A stretch of 64,000 nucleotides of DNA, from the NCBI RefSeq assembly GCF_002860365.1, contig NZ_NMWT01000028.1:124001-188000 (forward strand). The letters run 5' to 3'. Position 1 is the stretch's first letter. The number at the start of each line of letters is the position of its first letter. A program made the translations under genes and the position numbers. This DNA is from Bifidobacterium parmae (GTDB taxonomy: Bacteria > Actinomycetota > Actinomycetes > Actinomycetales > Bifidobacteriaceae). This document shows, in pieces, positions 27,888 to 35,804 of the stretch. The notes under the pieces are model-generated. The model was not told the DNA's origin. It did no database searches and saw only the letters and a list, made by a program, of their open reading frames with translations.

Positions 27888-29189
27888 ATGAGCGAACCCA
27901 AAGGCAACATCTTCCAGTGGAAGCCGCACGGCGACGGCAAGACGCTCGCGCCCGGCGAGGTCGTCGAACCCGACGAGCGCCTGACCTGGACGCGCACCGC
28001 GGGCATCGGCGCGCAGCACGTGATCGCCATGTTCGGCGCCACGTTCCTCGTGCCGATCCTCACCGGATTCGACCCGTCCACCACGCTGTTCTTCACCGCC
28101 ATGTCGACCGCGCTGTTCCTGCTCATCAACAGGAACGTGCTGCCCAGCTACCTGGGTTCCAGCTTCGGCTTCATCGCGCCGATCACCGCGGTCACCACCG
28201 CGCACAAGGGCATCGCAGTCGCCAGCTTCGGCATCATGGTCACCGGCATCCTGCTCGCCCTGATCGGCATCGCCGTGCACTATGCGGGCGCCAAATGGAT
28301 CGACATCATCATGCCGCCGGTCGTCAACGGCGCCATCGTCGCGATCATCGGCTTCAACCTCGCGCCCAGCGTGTGGAACAACTTCCAGGCCGCGCCGGAC
28401 ACGGCCATCGTCACGCTGCTGGCGGTGCTGCTCATCGCCGTGCTGTTCAAGGGCCTGCTCGGCCGTCTCAACATCCTGCTCGGCGTGATCGTCGGCTATG
28501 CGTACGCGTGCTTCCGCGGCCAGGTGGACTTCTCCGCCATCTCCAGCGCCGCATGGGTGGGCCTGCCGAAGTTCCACATGCCGCAGGCCGACTTCACGAT
28601 CCTGCCCATGTTCCTGCCGGTCGTGCTCGTGCTTGTCGCCGAGAACGTCGGCCACGTCAAGTCCGTGGCGCAGATGACCGGCCGCGACTACGACGACCAG
28701 ATGGGCACCGCCCTGCTCGCCGACGGTCTCGGCACCACGCTCGCCGGCTTCGGCGGCGGCTCCGGCACCACCACGTACGGCGAGAACATCGGCGTGATGG
28801 CCGCCACCAAGGTGTATTCGACGGCCGCCTATTGGTGCGCCGCCGCGTTCGCGCTGATCCTGTCGCTGTGCCCGAAGTTCGGCGCGGTCATCAACACGAT
28901 CCCCGCCGGCGTGCTCGGCGGCGTCACCACGCTGCTCTACGGCATGATCGGCATGATCGGCATCCGCATCTGGGTGGAGAACAAGGTCAACTTCGACAAG
29001 CCGCTCAACATCATGGTCGCCGCCATCACGATGATCATCGCGATCGGCCAGTTCGCGTTCACCGTGAACGGCATCTCGTTCAACGGCATCGCCATCGGCA
29101 CGATCGTGATCCTCGTCGCCTACCACGGTCTCAAGGCCGTCGGCAAGATGACCGGCACCATCGAGAAGGACGACCCCGACATCCTCTAG
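27888..29189 (+). CDS. Nucleobase permease, uracil/xanthine type (NCS2)
   Basis: 433 residues with about 12-14 helices. The NCS2 pattern is clear: TAGIGAQHVIAMFGATFLVP at the N-terminus, then LGSSFGFIAP, VLVAENVGHVKS (a conserved Glu region for substrate) and GGSGTTTYGENIGVMAATKV, the family signature. It takes up uracil or a related base with protons across the cytoplasmic membrane. UraA and xanthine permeases are both possible; UraA-like features (short loops, ENIG) are favoured. AAGGAG sits eight bases ahead. Confidence 0.88.
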   Translation: MSEPKGNIFQWKPHGDGKTLAPGEVVEPDERLTWTRTAGIGAQHVIAMFGATFLVPILTGFDPSTTLFFTAMSTALFLLINRNVLPSYLGSSFGFIAPITAVTTAHKGIAVASFGIMVTGILLALIGIAVHYAGAKWIDIIMPPVVNGAIVAIIGFNLAPSVWNNFQAAPDTAIVTLLAVLLIAVLFKGLLGRLNILLGVIVGYAYACFRGQVDFSAISSAAWVGLPKFHMPQADFTILPMFLPVVLVLVAENVGHVKSVAQMTGRDYDDQMGTALLADGLGTTLAGFGGGSGTTTYGENIGVMAATKVYSTAAYWCAAAFALILSLCPKFGAVINTIPAGVLGGVTTLLYGMIGMIGIRIWVENKVNFDKPLNIMVAAITMIIAIGQFAFTVNGISFNGIAIGTIVILVAYHGLKAVGKMTGTIEKDDPDIL

Positions 29190-29206
29190 TCCGTCGACCG
29201 GTATCG

Positions 29207-29304
29207 TCGCCCCCGCTGGTGTATCGCATGCGGGCGCGCGGCATCTTCGCCCCCGCCGGTGTATCGCATGCGGGCGCGCGGCATCTTCGCCCCCGCTGGC
29301 GGGG
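29207..29304. repeat. 40-bp direct tandem repeat, 2.4 copies
   Basis: 29207-29246 and 29247-29286 are identical except one base; a third copy starts at 29287 and runs into the palindromic element. The unit begins TCGCCCCCGC, so it shares bases with the hairpin of that element. Confidence 0.85.
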
Positions 29305-29408
29305 GCTGTCAGCGAAGCTGACTGGGGGTGGTACGGCCGGCCCGATCGGGCCCTTGCCGGACACCACCCCCAGTCCCGCGACGCGGGACAGCCCCCGCCA
29401 GCGGGGGC
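29289..29408. repeat. Head-to-head pair of palindromic repeat elements
   Basis: Copy A (29289-29332, inverted) and copy B (29363-29408) each have two hairpins: GCCCCCGC/GCGGGGGC, and a smaller stem (GTCAGC gaa GCTGAC in A; GTCCCGC gac GCGGGAC in B). Between them lies the palindrome GGCCCGATCGGGCC (29339-29352). It occupies the convergent gap between the permease and AraC genes. Confidence 0.8.
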
Positions 29409-29545
29409 GTTCGTATGTGGCGCCGCATGTCGTCCGGCACAGCCGCCGCAAGCGGGGGCGCGTTCATATGTGGCGCCGCAAGTTGCCCGTCACAGCCCCC
29501 GCCCGCGAGGCATCCTCATATGTGGTGCCGCATTCCGTCCGCGGG
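29390..29545. repeat. 52-53-bp degenerate tandem repeat
   Basis: TATGTGG followed by CGCCGC or TGCCGC starts at 29414, 29467 and 29519. Each unit also carries a decayed version of the CACAGCCCCCGCC half of the palindromic element. Together with the 40-bp repeat this fills the 372-bp gene-free gap. Confidence 0.7.
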
Positions 29546-29561
29546 GCGTTCGTATGAGGCG

Positions 29562-30623
29562 TTACCTCGTGCCGCGGTAGGCGTTGGGGGTGAGGCCGAA
29601 ACGGCGGCGAAACACGCTGATGAAGTAGCTCGACGACGAGAATCCGCAGGCGCGCGCCGTCTCCGCCACGGAGGCGCCCGTGCCGGCGAGCATGCGCTTC
29701 GCCTCCTCCAGACGCCGTTCGGTGAGGAACTCGTTGGGCGTGCGCCGCACGTACCGGCGGAACAGGATGCAGCATTGGCTGCGGCTCACCCCGCCGGCGG
29801 CCGCGATGTCGTCCAGGTTCAGCGGTTCCGCGAACCGCTGCTGGACGAGTCCGGTCATGTTGAGCACGGTCATCAGGTCGCGCCGGTTGGCGCCCCGCGC
29901 GCCGCCGTTGCCGGAGACCGAGCCCGCGACGCCCGCCGTGCCGGCACCGTCGCCGTCCGTCCTGCCGCCGTTCCCGGCTTCCGCGGTCTCGTCACCATCG
30001 CCGTCGCCGTCGACGCGGGGCGCGAACCGGTCGAGCACCATGTCGCACAGACGGATCGACGCGGCGACGGCCGGCAGCGGGTCCGCGGCGGCCACGTCGT
30101 CGTCCGGCGGCGCCACGCCCGCCGCCCGTGCGACGCGCGTGGGGGAGTCGCGTCTCACGCCGCCTCCCGGCATAAGACGGACGACCTCCTCGACGCCCAT
30201 CAGCACGTCGCGCTGCCAGCCGACGCCCGGCGACAGCGTCAGGAAGTCATCCATGTCCTGCGAGAACGCGCGTGCGCACCGCGCGTTCGTCGCCGGTGTG
30301 AGATCCTCGAACAAAGTCGGGCTGACGACCGCGCAGGAGAACCATGATTCGCGCCGGTCCGGCGAGAAGCCGTAGTGGAGCCGGCTGGAGTTGACGACCA
30401 TGCCCTCGCCCGGATGCAGCACGGTGACGCGGCCGTTGACGAAATAGTGCAGATCCCCGCTCACCACGCGGATGAATTCGAGGTCGCGATGCCAATGGCA
30501 GGGGCACCGGTAGTCGGCGAACGTGGACAACGGGTCGCACCGCGCGTAGATCGGCAGACCGGGGACGTTGTAGTAGATGTGTTCGGACATGTCCGAGAAC
30601 ACGGTGATCTTCTTCGACGGCAT
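29562..30623 (-). CDS. AraC family transcriptional regulator
   Basis: 353 residues. The N-terminal cupin-like sensor has CHWHRDLEFIRVVSGDLHYF (about 41-60) and HPGEGMVVNSSRLHYGF. A Gly/Asp-rich linker near 210-250 is probably disordered. The C-terminal domain has the two AraC helix-turn-helix units (DDIAAAGGVSRSQCCILFRR and VAETARACGFSSSSYFISVF). Start 30623 has GGAGG nine bases ahead. It is divergent from the 53-aa gene and SDR gene, which it may control. Ligand unknown, often a sugar or oligosaccharide. Confidence 0.93.
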   Translation of the reverse strand: MPSKKITVFSDMSEHIYYNVPGLPIYARCDPLSTFADYRCPCHWHRDLEFIRVVSGDLHYFVNGRVTVLHPGEGMVVNSSRLHYGFSPDRRESWFSCAVVSPTLFEDLTPATNARCARAFSQDMDDFLTLSPGVGWQRDVLMGVEEVVRLMPGGGVRRDSPTRVARAAGVAPPDDDVAAADPLPAVAASIRLCDMVLDRFAPRVDGDGDGDETAEAGNGGRTDGDGAGTAGVAGSVSGNGGARGANRRDLMTVLNMTGLVQQRFAEPLNLDDIAAAGGVSRSQCCILFRRYVRRTPNEFLTERRLEEAKRMLAGTGASVAETARACGFSSSSYFISVFRRRFGLTPNAYRGTR

Positions 30624-30665
30624 CGCTGCCGACCTCCATCCGACGATATCGGTCATATACGATTT

Positions 30666-30676
30666 TGATATTATCA
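30666..30676. promoter_or_regulatory. AT-rich palindrome in the AraC divergent region
   Basis: TGATA-T-TATCA, perfect, in the otherwise GC-rich gap 43 bp upstream of the AraC start. It could be an operator or promoter part. Confidence 0.3.
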
Positions 30677-30836
30677 TCGCCGTTGACGCGATGACGGCGC
30701 CGTGGCGGCGTGTTTCGAAGCCATATGATTGAGGCATCTTCGCACTGCAGTGGAAGAACGAAAAAGGAACAAGACCTGACGGGATATGGACGATTACGCC
30801 ATGTCCCGGCCCGTCGGAACCAAAGGAGTGATTCCC

Positions 30837-30998
30837 ATGCGCACCATCATCGACACCGAAATGAACGTCAAGGCCGTCTCCATGCTCACGCGCTTCTTCG
30901 CCGCCTGTCGCGAGTGGATGGAGGAGCGTCTCGCCTCCCCGTACGAGGACGACTGGCTGGCCATCTGGTATCCGAAGAGCGTCGCGCAGATGGCGTGA
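30837..30998 (+). CDS. Small hypothetical protein (53 aa)
   Basis: 53 residues with a strong ribosome site (AAAGGAG, eight bases before ATG); a longer in-frame start at 30786 has a poor site. The chain has an amphipathic helix (KAVSMLTRFFAACREWMEER) and a Trp/Tyr-rich end (DDWLAIWYPK). No family recognised. It lies 150 bp upstream of the SDR gene on the same strand and divergent from AraC, so it may be part of the same transcript. Confidence 0.5.
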   Translation: MRTIIDTEMNVKAVSMLTRFFAACREWMEERLASPYEDDWLAIWYPKSVAQMA

Positions 30999-31148
30999 CC
31001 CAGCGGTCCCCAGACCATCAGACCATCCATGGCACGCCGGAACGCGACCGGGAGGGCGCGCCGCCGGGCGAAACGCGACACCGCGTCGGAACGGTTCGAT
31101 AGCCTGAACCATGACCCAAGAACCCATCCTCGTGAGGGAGAACCGGAT

Positions 31149-31862
31149 ATGGCAATGCAATCGAACGGGAAGAACATCGCGATCGTCACCGGCAGCGCGC
31201 TCGGTCTCGGCTACGAGCTGGCCAGGCAGCTCATCGCCGAAGGCTGGTTCGTGGCGGGCGTCGACTTCAACGCCGAACGCCAGGCCGAACTCGAAGGGGA
31301 GTTCGGCGCCGAATCCTACAAGGCGTTCGTCGGCGACGTCTCCGACGAGGCGTTCGTGAACGCCTCCATCGCCGAGATCGCCGAGCTCGGCCACGTCGAC
31401 CTGCTCATCAACAACGCCGGGCAACCCTCGTTCAAGACGCCCACCGCCTACGAGGCCGCCGACGTCGACAAATGCCTCAAGGGACTGAAGGGCATGATCC
31501 TGTGGTCGGTCGCCACGCTTAGGGCGGACGGCGAGGCCGATCTCAAGATCGCGAACGTGATGAGCACCGCCGCCACGCGCGGCAACGCCAACGAATCCGT
31601 CTACTGCGCGACCAAGTGGGGCGAGAAGGGCTACACGCAGAGCCTCAAGGCCGCCTACAAGGGCACGAGCGTGAAGATCGTGGGCGTCTACCCGGGCGGC
31701 ATCGACACCGCGTTCTACCGCGACAGCCACGACTACGTGTCCGTGGAGAAGCAGCACACGTTCATGGATCCGGCCCAGCTCGCCGGCGTGATCCTGTTCA
31801 ACCTCGTCAACGACGCGAACCTCACCGTCTCCGACATCCTCATCGAACGCAACTACGTGTGA
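31149..31862 (+). CDS. Short-chain dehydrogenase/reductase
   Basis: 237 residues, a classical SDR. The NAD(P) loop is VTGSALGLGYELARQL (TGxxxGxG, about 13-20), with DLLINNAG at about 86-93 and the catalytic YCATKWGEKG (Tyr and Lys, about 153-157). A catalytic Ser lies in NVMSTAATRGN. Oxidises or reduces an alcohol/ketone; substrate unknown. The D after the third strand (AGVDFNA) suggests NAD(H). GAGGGAG lies ten bases before the ATG. Confidence 0.93.
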   Translation: MAMQSNGKNIAIVTGSALGLGYELARQLIAEGWFVAGVDFNAERQAELEGEFGAESYKAFVGDVSDEAFVNASIAEIAELGHVDLLINNAGQPSFKTPTAYEAADVDKCLKGLKGMILWSVATLRADGEADLKIANVMSTAATRGNANESVYCATKWGEKGYTQSLKAAYKGTSVKIVGVYPGGIDTAFYRDSHDYVSVEKQHTFMDPAQLAGVILFNLVNDANLTVSDILIERNYV

Positions 31863-31898
31863 CGCCGCGGCGGGCCACGCCGCCGACGTCTTGCGCAG

Positions 31899-31940
31899 GG
31901 CCGATGCCTTGCGTGCGCCGCCGCACGCAAAGTATCGGCC
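31899..31940 (+). terminator. Two-part stem after the SDR gene
   Basis: Arms GGCCGAT and ATCGGCC (outer) and TTGCGTGCG and CGCACGCAA (inner) separated by 3-nt internal loops and a CCGC loop, followed by TTACG. It lies 37 bp after the SDR stop. Confidence 0.55.
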
Positions 31941-31957
31941 TTACGCTACTGTCGTAT

Positions 31958-31971
31958 GGTTTGCGCAAACC
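31958..31971 (+). promoter_or_regulatory. Perfect 14-bp palindrome upstream of the helicase gene
   Basis: GGTTTGCGCAAACC lies 32 bp before the helicase start. The TTGCGCAA core is like LacI-type operators. Its regulator is not known. Confidence 0.4.
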
Positions 31972-32003
31972 GCGCATGATTCCATATGACATGAAAGGCC
32001 GTT

Positions 32004-33944
32004 GTGCCAGATACAACCTTCCCCACGCCCGTCGTCGAGACGCGCGCCAAGACCTTCCTCGAGCTCGGCGTCCCCGAGCCGCTGTGCCGCGTGCTCGACG
32101 CGGACGGCAAGACCGATGCGTTCCCCATTCAGGAGGACACCCTTCCCGACTCGCTCGCCGGCCGTGACATCCTCGGCCGCGGCCGCACCGGATCGGGCAA
32201 GACGCTCGCCTTCTGCATCCCGCTCGCCGCGCGCCTGTGCGAGGCCGCGTGGGAGCCGGGCATGGCGATGTCCGAATTCCGCCGCAACGTCAAGTTCATC
32301 CGCCGCGAACGTCTCGCCGAACGCGAGGAGCGCGGCTTCCTGCCGCATCCGCGCGGGCTCGTCCTCGCGCCGACGCGCGAGCTCGCCAACCAGATCAACG
32401 ACGTGCTCGAACCGCTCGCCCGCATGATGGGCATGACCACGACCACCGTGTACGGCGGCGTCAAGCAGAACCGTCAGGTGCGCGATCTGAAGTCCGGCGC
32501 GGACATCGTCGTCGCCTGTCCGGGCCGTCTCGAGGACCTGCTGCGCCAGAAGCTGCTCACCCTGTCCGACGTGCGCGTCATCGTCATGGACGAGGCGGAC
32601 GAGATGGCGGACATGGGCTTCCTGCCGCCGGTGCGCCGCATCCTCGGCCAGATCCGCCCGGACGCGCAGCACATGCTGTTCTCCGCGACGCTCGACCACG
32701 GCGTCGACGGTCTGGTGCGCGAGTTCCTGCGCGAACCGAAGACGCACAGCGTGGACGAGCCGGCCGCCGTGGTCGACACGATGACCCAGCACGTGTTCGA
32801 GGTCGCGAAGGACGACAAGTTCGAGGTGGTGCGCCAGCTGGCCGCCGGAACCGGCAAGCGCATCCTGTTCACGCGCACCAAGTTCCAGGCGAAGAAGCTC
32901 GCGAAGAGCCTGACGAACAGCGGCGTGCCCGCGGCCCAGCTGCACGGCAACCTCAACCAGAACCAGCGCGACCGCAACCTCGCCGCGTTCGAGGACGGCG
33001 ACGTGAACGTGCTGGTCGCCACCGACGTGGCGGCGCGCGGCATCGACGTGAGCGACGTGGAACTCGTCGTGCAGATCGACCCGCCGGACGATCCGAAATC
33101 GTTCGTGCACCGTTCCGGCCGCACCGCGCGCGCCGGCCATACGGGCGACGTGGTGACGCTCGTGCTCCCGTTCCAGCGCCGCGAGGCGAAGCGCATGCTC
33201 AAGGCCGCCGGCATCGACGTGAAGCCGATCGCCGTGCGCCATGATTCGCCCGAAGTGCAGGAGCTCGTGGGGGAGCGCGCCCCGATCGTCAAGGATTGGA
33301 GCCTCGACGACACGCAGCCCGCCGGCAACCCGCGCAAGCGCAGGAACCACAAGGCGCAAAGCGACGAGGGCCGCAACGGCAAGGCGCGGAGCGGCAGGCG
33401 CGGCGACGGCGGCGCCGGCAAGTCGCGTACGCCCGCGAACATCACGTTCGTCGACGATTTCGACGCGGCCGACGAGACCGGATTCGACGATCCGTTCGCG
33501 GATGACGGCGGCGATTCGCGCCGAGACCGTCGCGGCGGGCATGATGATCGTCGTGCGGATCGTTCGCCGAAGCGTTCCTCCCGCGACGAGCATGGCCGCG
33601 ACCGTCGCGAGAAGCCGGTGAGGAAGAACCGCGCCGAGCGTCGCGCCGGCATGCGCGACGCCGAGGCGGAACGCCGCGACCGTCGCTTCGAGACCGGCGA
33701 CTCGCACCGTTCCAAGCACGGCGGTTACCGCGAGGAGACTCGTTCGGACCGCAAGGGCGGTAAGGGCAAGGCCGGCGACGGCGGCAAGCGCATCCACCGC
33801 AGGGACGAGAACCGCGTCGTGCAGGACGAGCGCGGCGAGGCCGCGAAGCGCCACGACCGCCGCATGATCGCCAAGTACGGTTCCACGGACGGCCCGCACC
33901 GCCGCCACTCCAAGCGCAAGACCGTCCCCTTCCGCAACCGCTGA
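32004..33944 (+). CDS. DEAD-box RNA helicase
   Basis: 646 residues from a GTG with GAAAGG upstream. All DEAD-box motifs are present: FPIQEDTLP (Q motif), GRGRTGSGKTLA (I), PTREL (Ia), DEAD in VIVMDEADEMADMG (II), SAT in LFSATLD (III), and VATDVAARGID and HRSGRTARAGHTG (V and VI). The last 200 residues are Arg/Lys/Asp-rich and disordered, an RNA-binding tail as in cold-shock helicases such as DeaD. An unusual insert between motifs I and Ia (about 70-110) is rich in Arg/Glu. Likely ribosome assembly or mRNA decay. Confidence 0.95.
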   Translation: MPDTTFPTPVVETRAKTFLELGVPEPLCRVLDADGKTDAFPIQEDTLPDSLAGRDILGRGRTGSGKTLAFCIPLAARLCEAAWEPGMAMSEFRRNVKFIRRERLAEREERGFLPHPRGLVLAPTRELANQINDVLEPLARMMGMTTTTVYGGVKQNRQVRDLKSGADIVVACPGRLEDLLRQKLLTLSDVRVIVMDEADEMADMGFLPPVRRILGQIRPDAQHMLFSATLDHGVDGLVREFLREPKTHSVDEPAAVVDTMTQHVFEVAKDDKFEVVRQLAAGTGKRILFTRTKFQAKKLAKSLTNSGVPAAQLHGNLNQNQRDRNLAAFEDGDVNVLVATDVAARGIDVSDVELVVQIDPPDDPKSFVHRSGRTARAGHTGDVVTLVLPFQRREAKRMLKAAGIDVKPIAVRHDSPEVQELVGERAPIVKDWSLDDTQPAGNPRKRRNHKAQSDEGRNGKARSGRRGDGGAGKSRTPANITFVDDFDAADETGFDDPFADDGGDSRRDRRGGHDDRRADRSPKRSSRDEHGRDRREKPVRKNRAERRAGMRDAEAERRDRRFETGDSHRSKHGGYREETRSDRKGGKGKAGDGGKRIHRRDENRVVQDERGEAAKRHDRRMIAKYGSTDGPHRRHSKRKTVPFRNR

Positions 33945-33953
33945 GCCCCTTCC

Positions 33954-33990
33954 CCGGCTCCCCCCCCCTCAGCAGGAGCCGGATCTTTCT
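33954..33990 (+). terminator. Intrinsic terminator of the helicase gene, C9 tract in loop
   Basis: Arms CCGGCTCC (33954-33961) and GGAGCCGG (33975-33982) followed by ATCTTTCT. The arm/loop carries nine C in a row (33960-33968). Confidence 0.7.
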
Positions 33991-33997
33991 ATTGCCT

Positions 33998-34070
33998 CTG
34001 AAGGGGGCGCTGACTCTATCTCTTGCTCCCCCTTCAGGGGGAGCTGGCGGCGAAGCCGTCTGAGGGGGTG
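33998..34070. repeat. Palindromic repeat element, with partial upstream arm
   Basis: The unit at 34025-34070 has GCTCCCCC ttca GGGGGAGC and a second stem around GGCGGCGAAGCCGTC, then TGAGGGGGTG. An extra arm CTGAAGGGGG (33998-34007) pairs with CCCCCTTCAG (34028-34037). It lies between the convergent helicase and GH13 genes. Confidence 0.7.
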
Positions 34071-34098
34071 CAGCCGACGTTACGGGGTACAGCCGAAG

Positions 34099-35388
34099 CT
34101 AATACCGGTACATCACACGCCCATCCGCGTCCACAATCGTGAATGTCGGCTCATCCTCGACGCTCATCTCCACGCGGATGTGCGTGCTTCCGTCGGCGGC
34201 GACCGCACGGTACACGTAGCGTTTGTTTTCGAGCAGGTCCTTCTCGACGCGCGCGTCCTGCAGCCACGGGTTGCGGCGGCGCAGCGCGATCAACGCCTGA
34301 TGCAGGCGGTACACGGGGTCGCCGAGCCTTGACAGCTGCTCCGGCGCGTCCGGGAATTTGGGGCGCACGTCGTCGTCGCCGCCGAACCGCTGCTCCTTGA
34401 CGCCCACGTACCCTTGTTCGTCGCCGTAGTAGATGCTGGGCACGCCGCCGACCGTCATCAGCACCGCCAATGCGAGCGCGGCTTTCTTGGGTCCGATCTC
34501 GGAGGCGATGCGGGTCACGTCGTGGTTGCCGATGAACGTCTGCGGGATGAACGTGTCGAGGAACGCGTTGTGCCGGGTGAGGTTCCAGTCGAGTTCGAAG
34601 AAGTTGTCGGTTTCGAGCGCGTGCCGGATCGACTTCCACAGCTCATACTGCGTGATCGAGTCCATCGTGGATTCCACCGCGATGCGCGGGTAGTCGCCGT
34701 GGATGACCTCGCCGAAGATCCACGAATACGGGTGGGCGGCCTTCACTTGAGGCAGCACTTTCGCCCAGAATCCGTTCGGCACCGCGTAGGCGGCGTCCAA
34801 CCGCCAGCCGGATGCGCCCCGGTCGAGCCAATGATTCATCACGCGCGTCACGTAGGCGACCGTCTCGTCGCTGTCGTGGTCGAGGTCGACGAGGTCGCCG
34901 TGCCCTTCGAACACGTCGAGCGTCGGTGCGCCGTCCGCGCCGGTCGTGGCCTTGACGAGCCCGTGCCACGGGTTCTCGGTGGGGGAGAGCGTGCCGGCCG
35001 CCTCGTCGAGCGCCGCCTGGACGGCCGGATGCCGGCGCGACACGTGGTTGAAGACGCCGTCGAGGATGATGGACATGCCCATGCCGCGGCATGCTTCGGC
35101 GAGCCTGTCGAACGCCGCATCGCCGCCGAGCCGCACGTCGACGTGCATGTGGTCGAGCGTGTCGTAGCCGTGCGTGGCGGATTCGAAGATCGGACCCAGC
35201 AGCAGGCCGGACGCGCCCAGGTCGCGCATGTACGGCAGCCATGGGATCAGGGCGTCGAGTCCTCGGCCGTGGAATTCGCGCGGGCCTTGGGGGCGGATGT
35301 CCGCGCCGCAGAATCCGAGCGGGTACACGTGCCAGAACACGCCGTAGCGCACCCAGTCCGGCAGTTCGCTCGCCTTGTTCGCAACCAT
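34099..35388 (-). CDS. GH13 family alpha-glucosidase/amylase-type enzyme
   Basis: 429 residues, no signal peptide, so cytoplasmic. The four GH13 regions are visible: DGVFNHVS (about 111-118), GWRLDAAY with the nucleophile Asp, FGEVIHGD with the acid Glu, and IGNHDVTR with the third Asp. The catalytic barrel is short and the C-terminal beta domain is small, as in enzymes acting on short malto-oligosaccharides. Substrate bond not predictable. The start has AGGAGGTG six bases ahead. It is convergent with the helicase gene. Confidence 0.9.
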   Translation of the reverse strand: MVANKASELPDWVRYGVFWHVYPLGFCGADIRPQGPREFHGRGLDALIPWLPYMRDLGASGLLLGPIFESATHGYDTLDHMHVDVRLGGDAAFDRLAEACRGMGMSIILDGVFNHVSRRHPAVQAALDEAAGTLSPTENPWHGLVKATTGADGAPTLDVFEGHGDLVDLDHDSDETVAYVTRVMNHWLDRGASGWRLDAAYAVPNGFWAKVLPQVKAAHPYSWIFGEVIHGDYPRIAVESTMDSITQYELWKSIRHALETDNFFELDWNLTRHNAFLDTFIPQTFIGNHDVTRIASEIGPKKAALALAVLMTVGGVPSIYYGDEQGYVGVKEQRFGGDDDVRPKFPDAPEQLSRLGDPVYRLHQALIALRRRNPWLQDARVEKDLLENKRYVYRAVAADGSTHIRVEMSVEDEPTFTIVDADGRVMYRY

Positions 35389-35557
35389 CAGGCACCTCCT
35401 GTCCTGTTCGGACGGTCCATGACCCCGTCCGCTTTGACACCGTGTCTATTTTCGCACGGCGGAAGGTCCGTCCGGGCATGACGCGCCGTGCACATGGAAG
35501 AGCGCGCCCGCGATTCCGTGAGCGTTCCGGATATTGGTCATCCACTCATATGTTGTC

Positions 35558-35566
35558 GGGGGGGGG
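35558..35566. repeat. G9 homopolymer tract upstream of the surface-protein gene
   Basis: Nine consecutive G in noncoding DNA about 240 bp before the surface-protein start, followed at once by AT-rich CATTATTGG. Such tracts often vary in length by slippage. Confidence 0.8.
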
Positions 35567-35577
35567 CTCGCATTATT

Positions 35578-35638
35578 GGCGTGTCGAGATGATTCACCCG
35601 GCTCGGAGAACTCGGTGGAATTGCTAACGCGACACGCC
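35578..35638. other. Inverted repeat enclosing 43 bp
   Basis: GGCGTGTCG (35578-35586) and CGACACGCC (35630-35638) are perfect 9-bp complements. The enclosed sequence can pair further (CACC/GGTG). It is in the 416-bp gap between GH13 and the surface-protein gene. No known riboswitch recognised. Confidence 0.4.
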
Positions 35639-35746
35639 TCGAACGACGGTGTTTCTGGCAGTTTTCACGGGATTGTCCGGTTGTGATGGATATCAGGTTG
35701 ATTCGGGATGCGAAATCCAATCGGCTGACCGCCTGGACGGGCGCAT

Positions 35747-35784
35747 AGGGGTGTGGCCGTCCGGGTGCCGGACAGATCACCCCT
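35747..35784 (+). promoter_or_regulatory. Leader stem next to the surface-protein ribosome site
   Basis: AGGGGTG/CACCCCT (outer, 7 bp) and GTCCGG gtg CCGGAC (inner) form a compound hairpin 8 bp ahead of GGAAGGA. A competing pairing GGACGG (35735)/CCGTCC (35757) could open it, so it might work as a switch. Confidence 0.4.
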
Positions 35785-35804
35785 GACGAGTGGAAGGACT
35801 TGAG

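Noticed and set aside
26901-29126. 741-codon open frame antisense to the histidine phosphatase and permease
   Set aside because: Low-complexity composition and no ribosome site; covers two well-supported genes.
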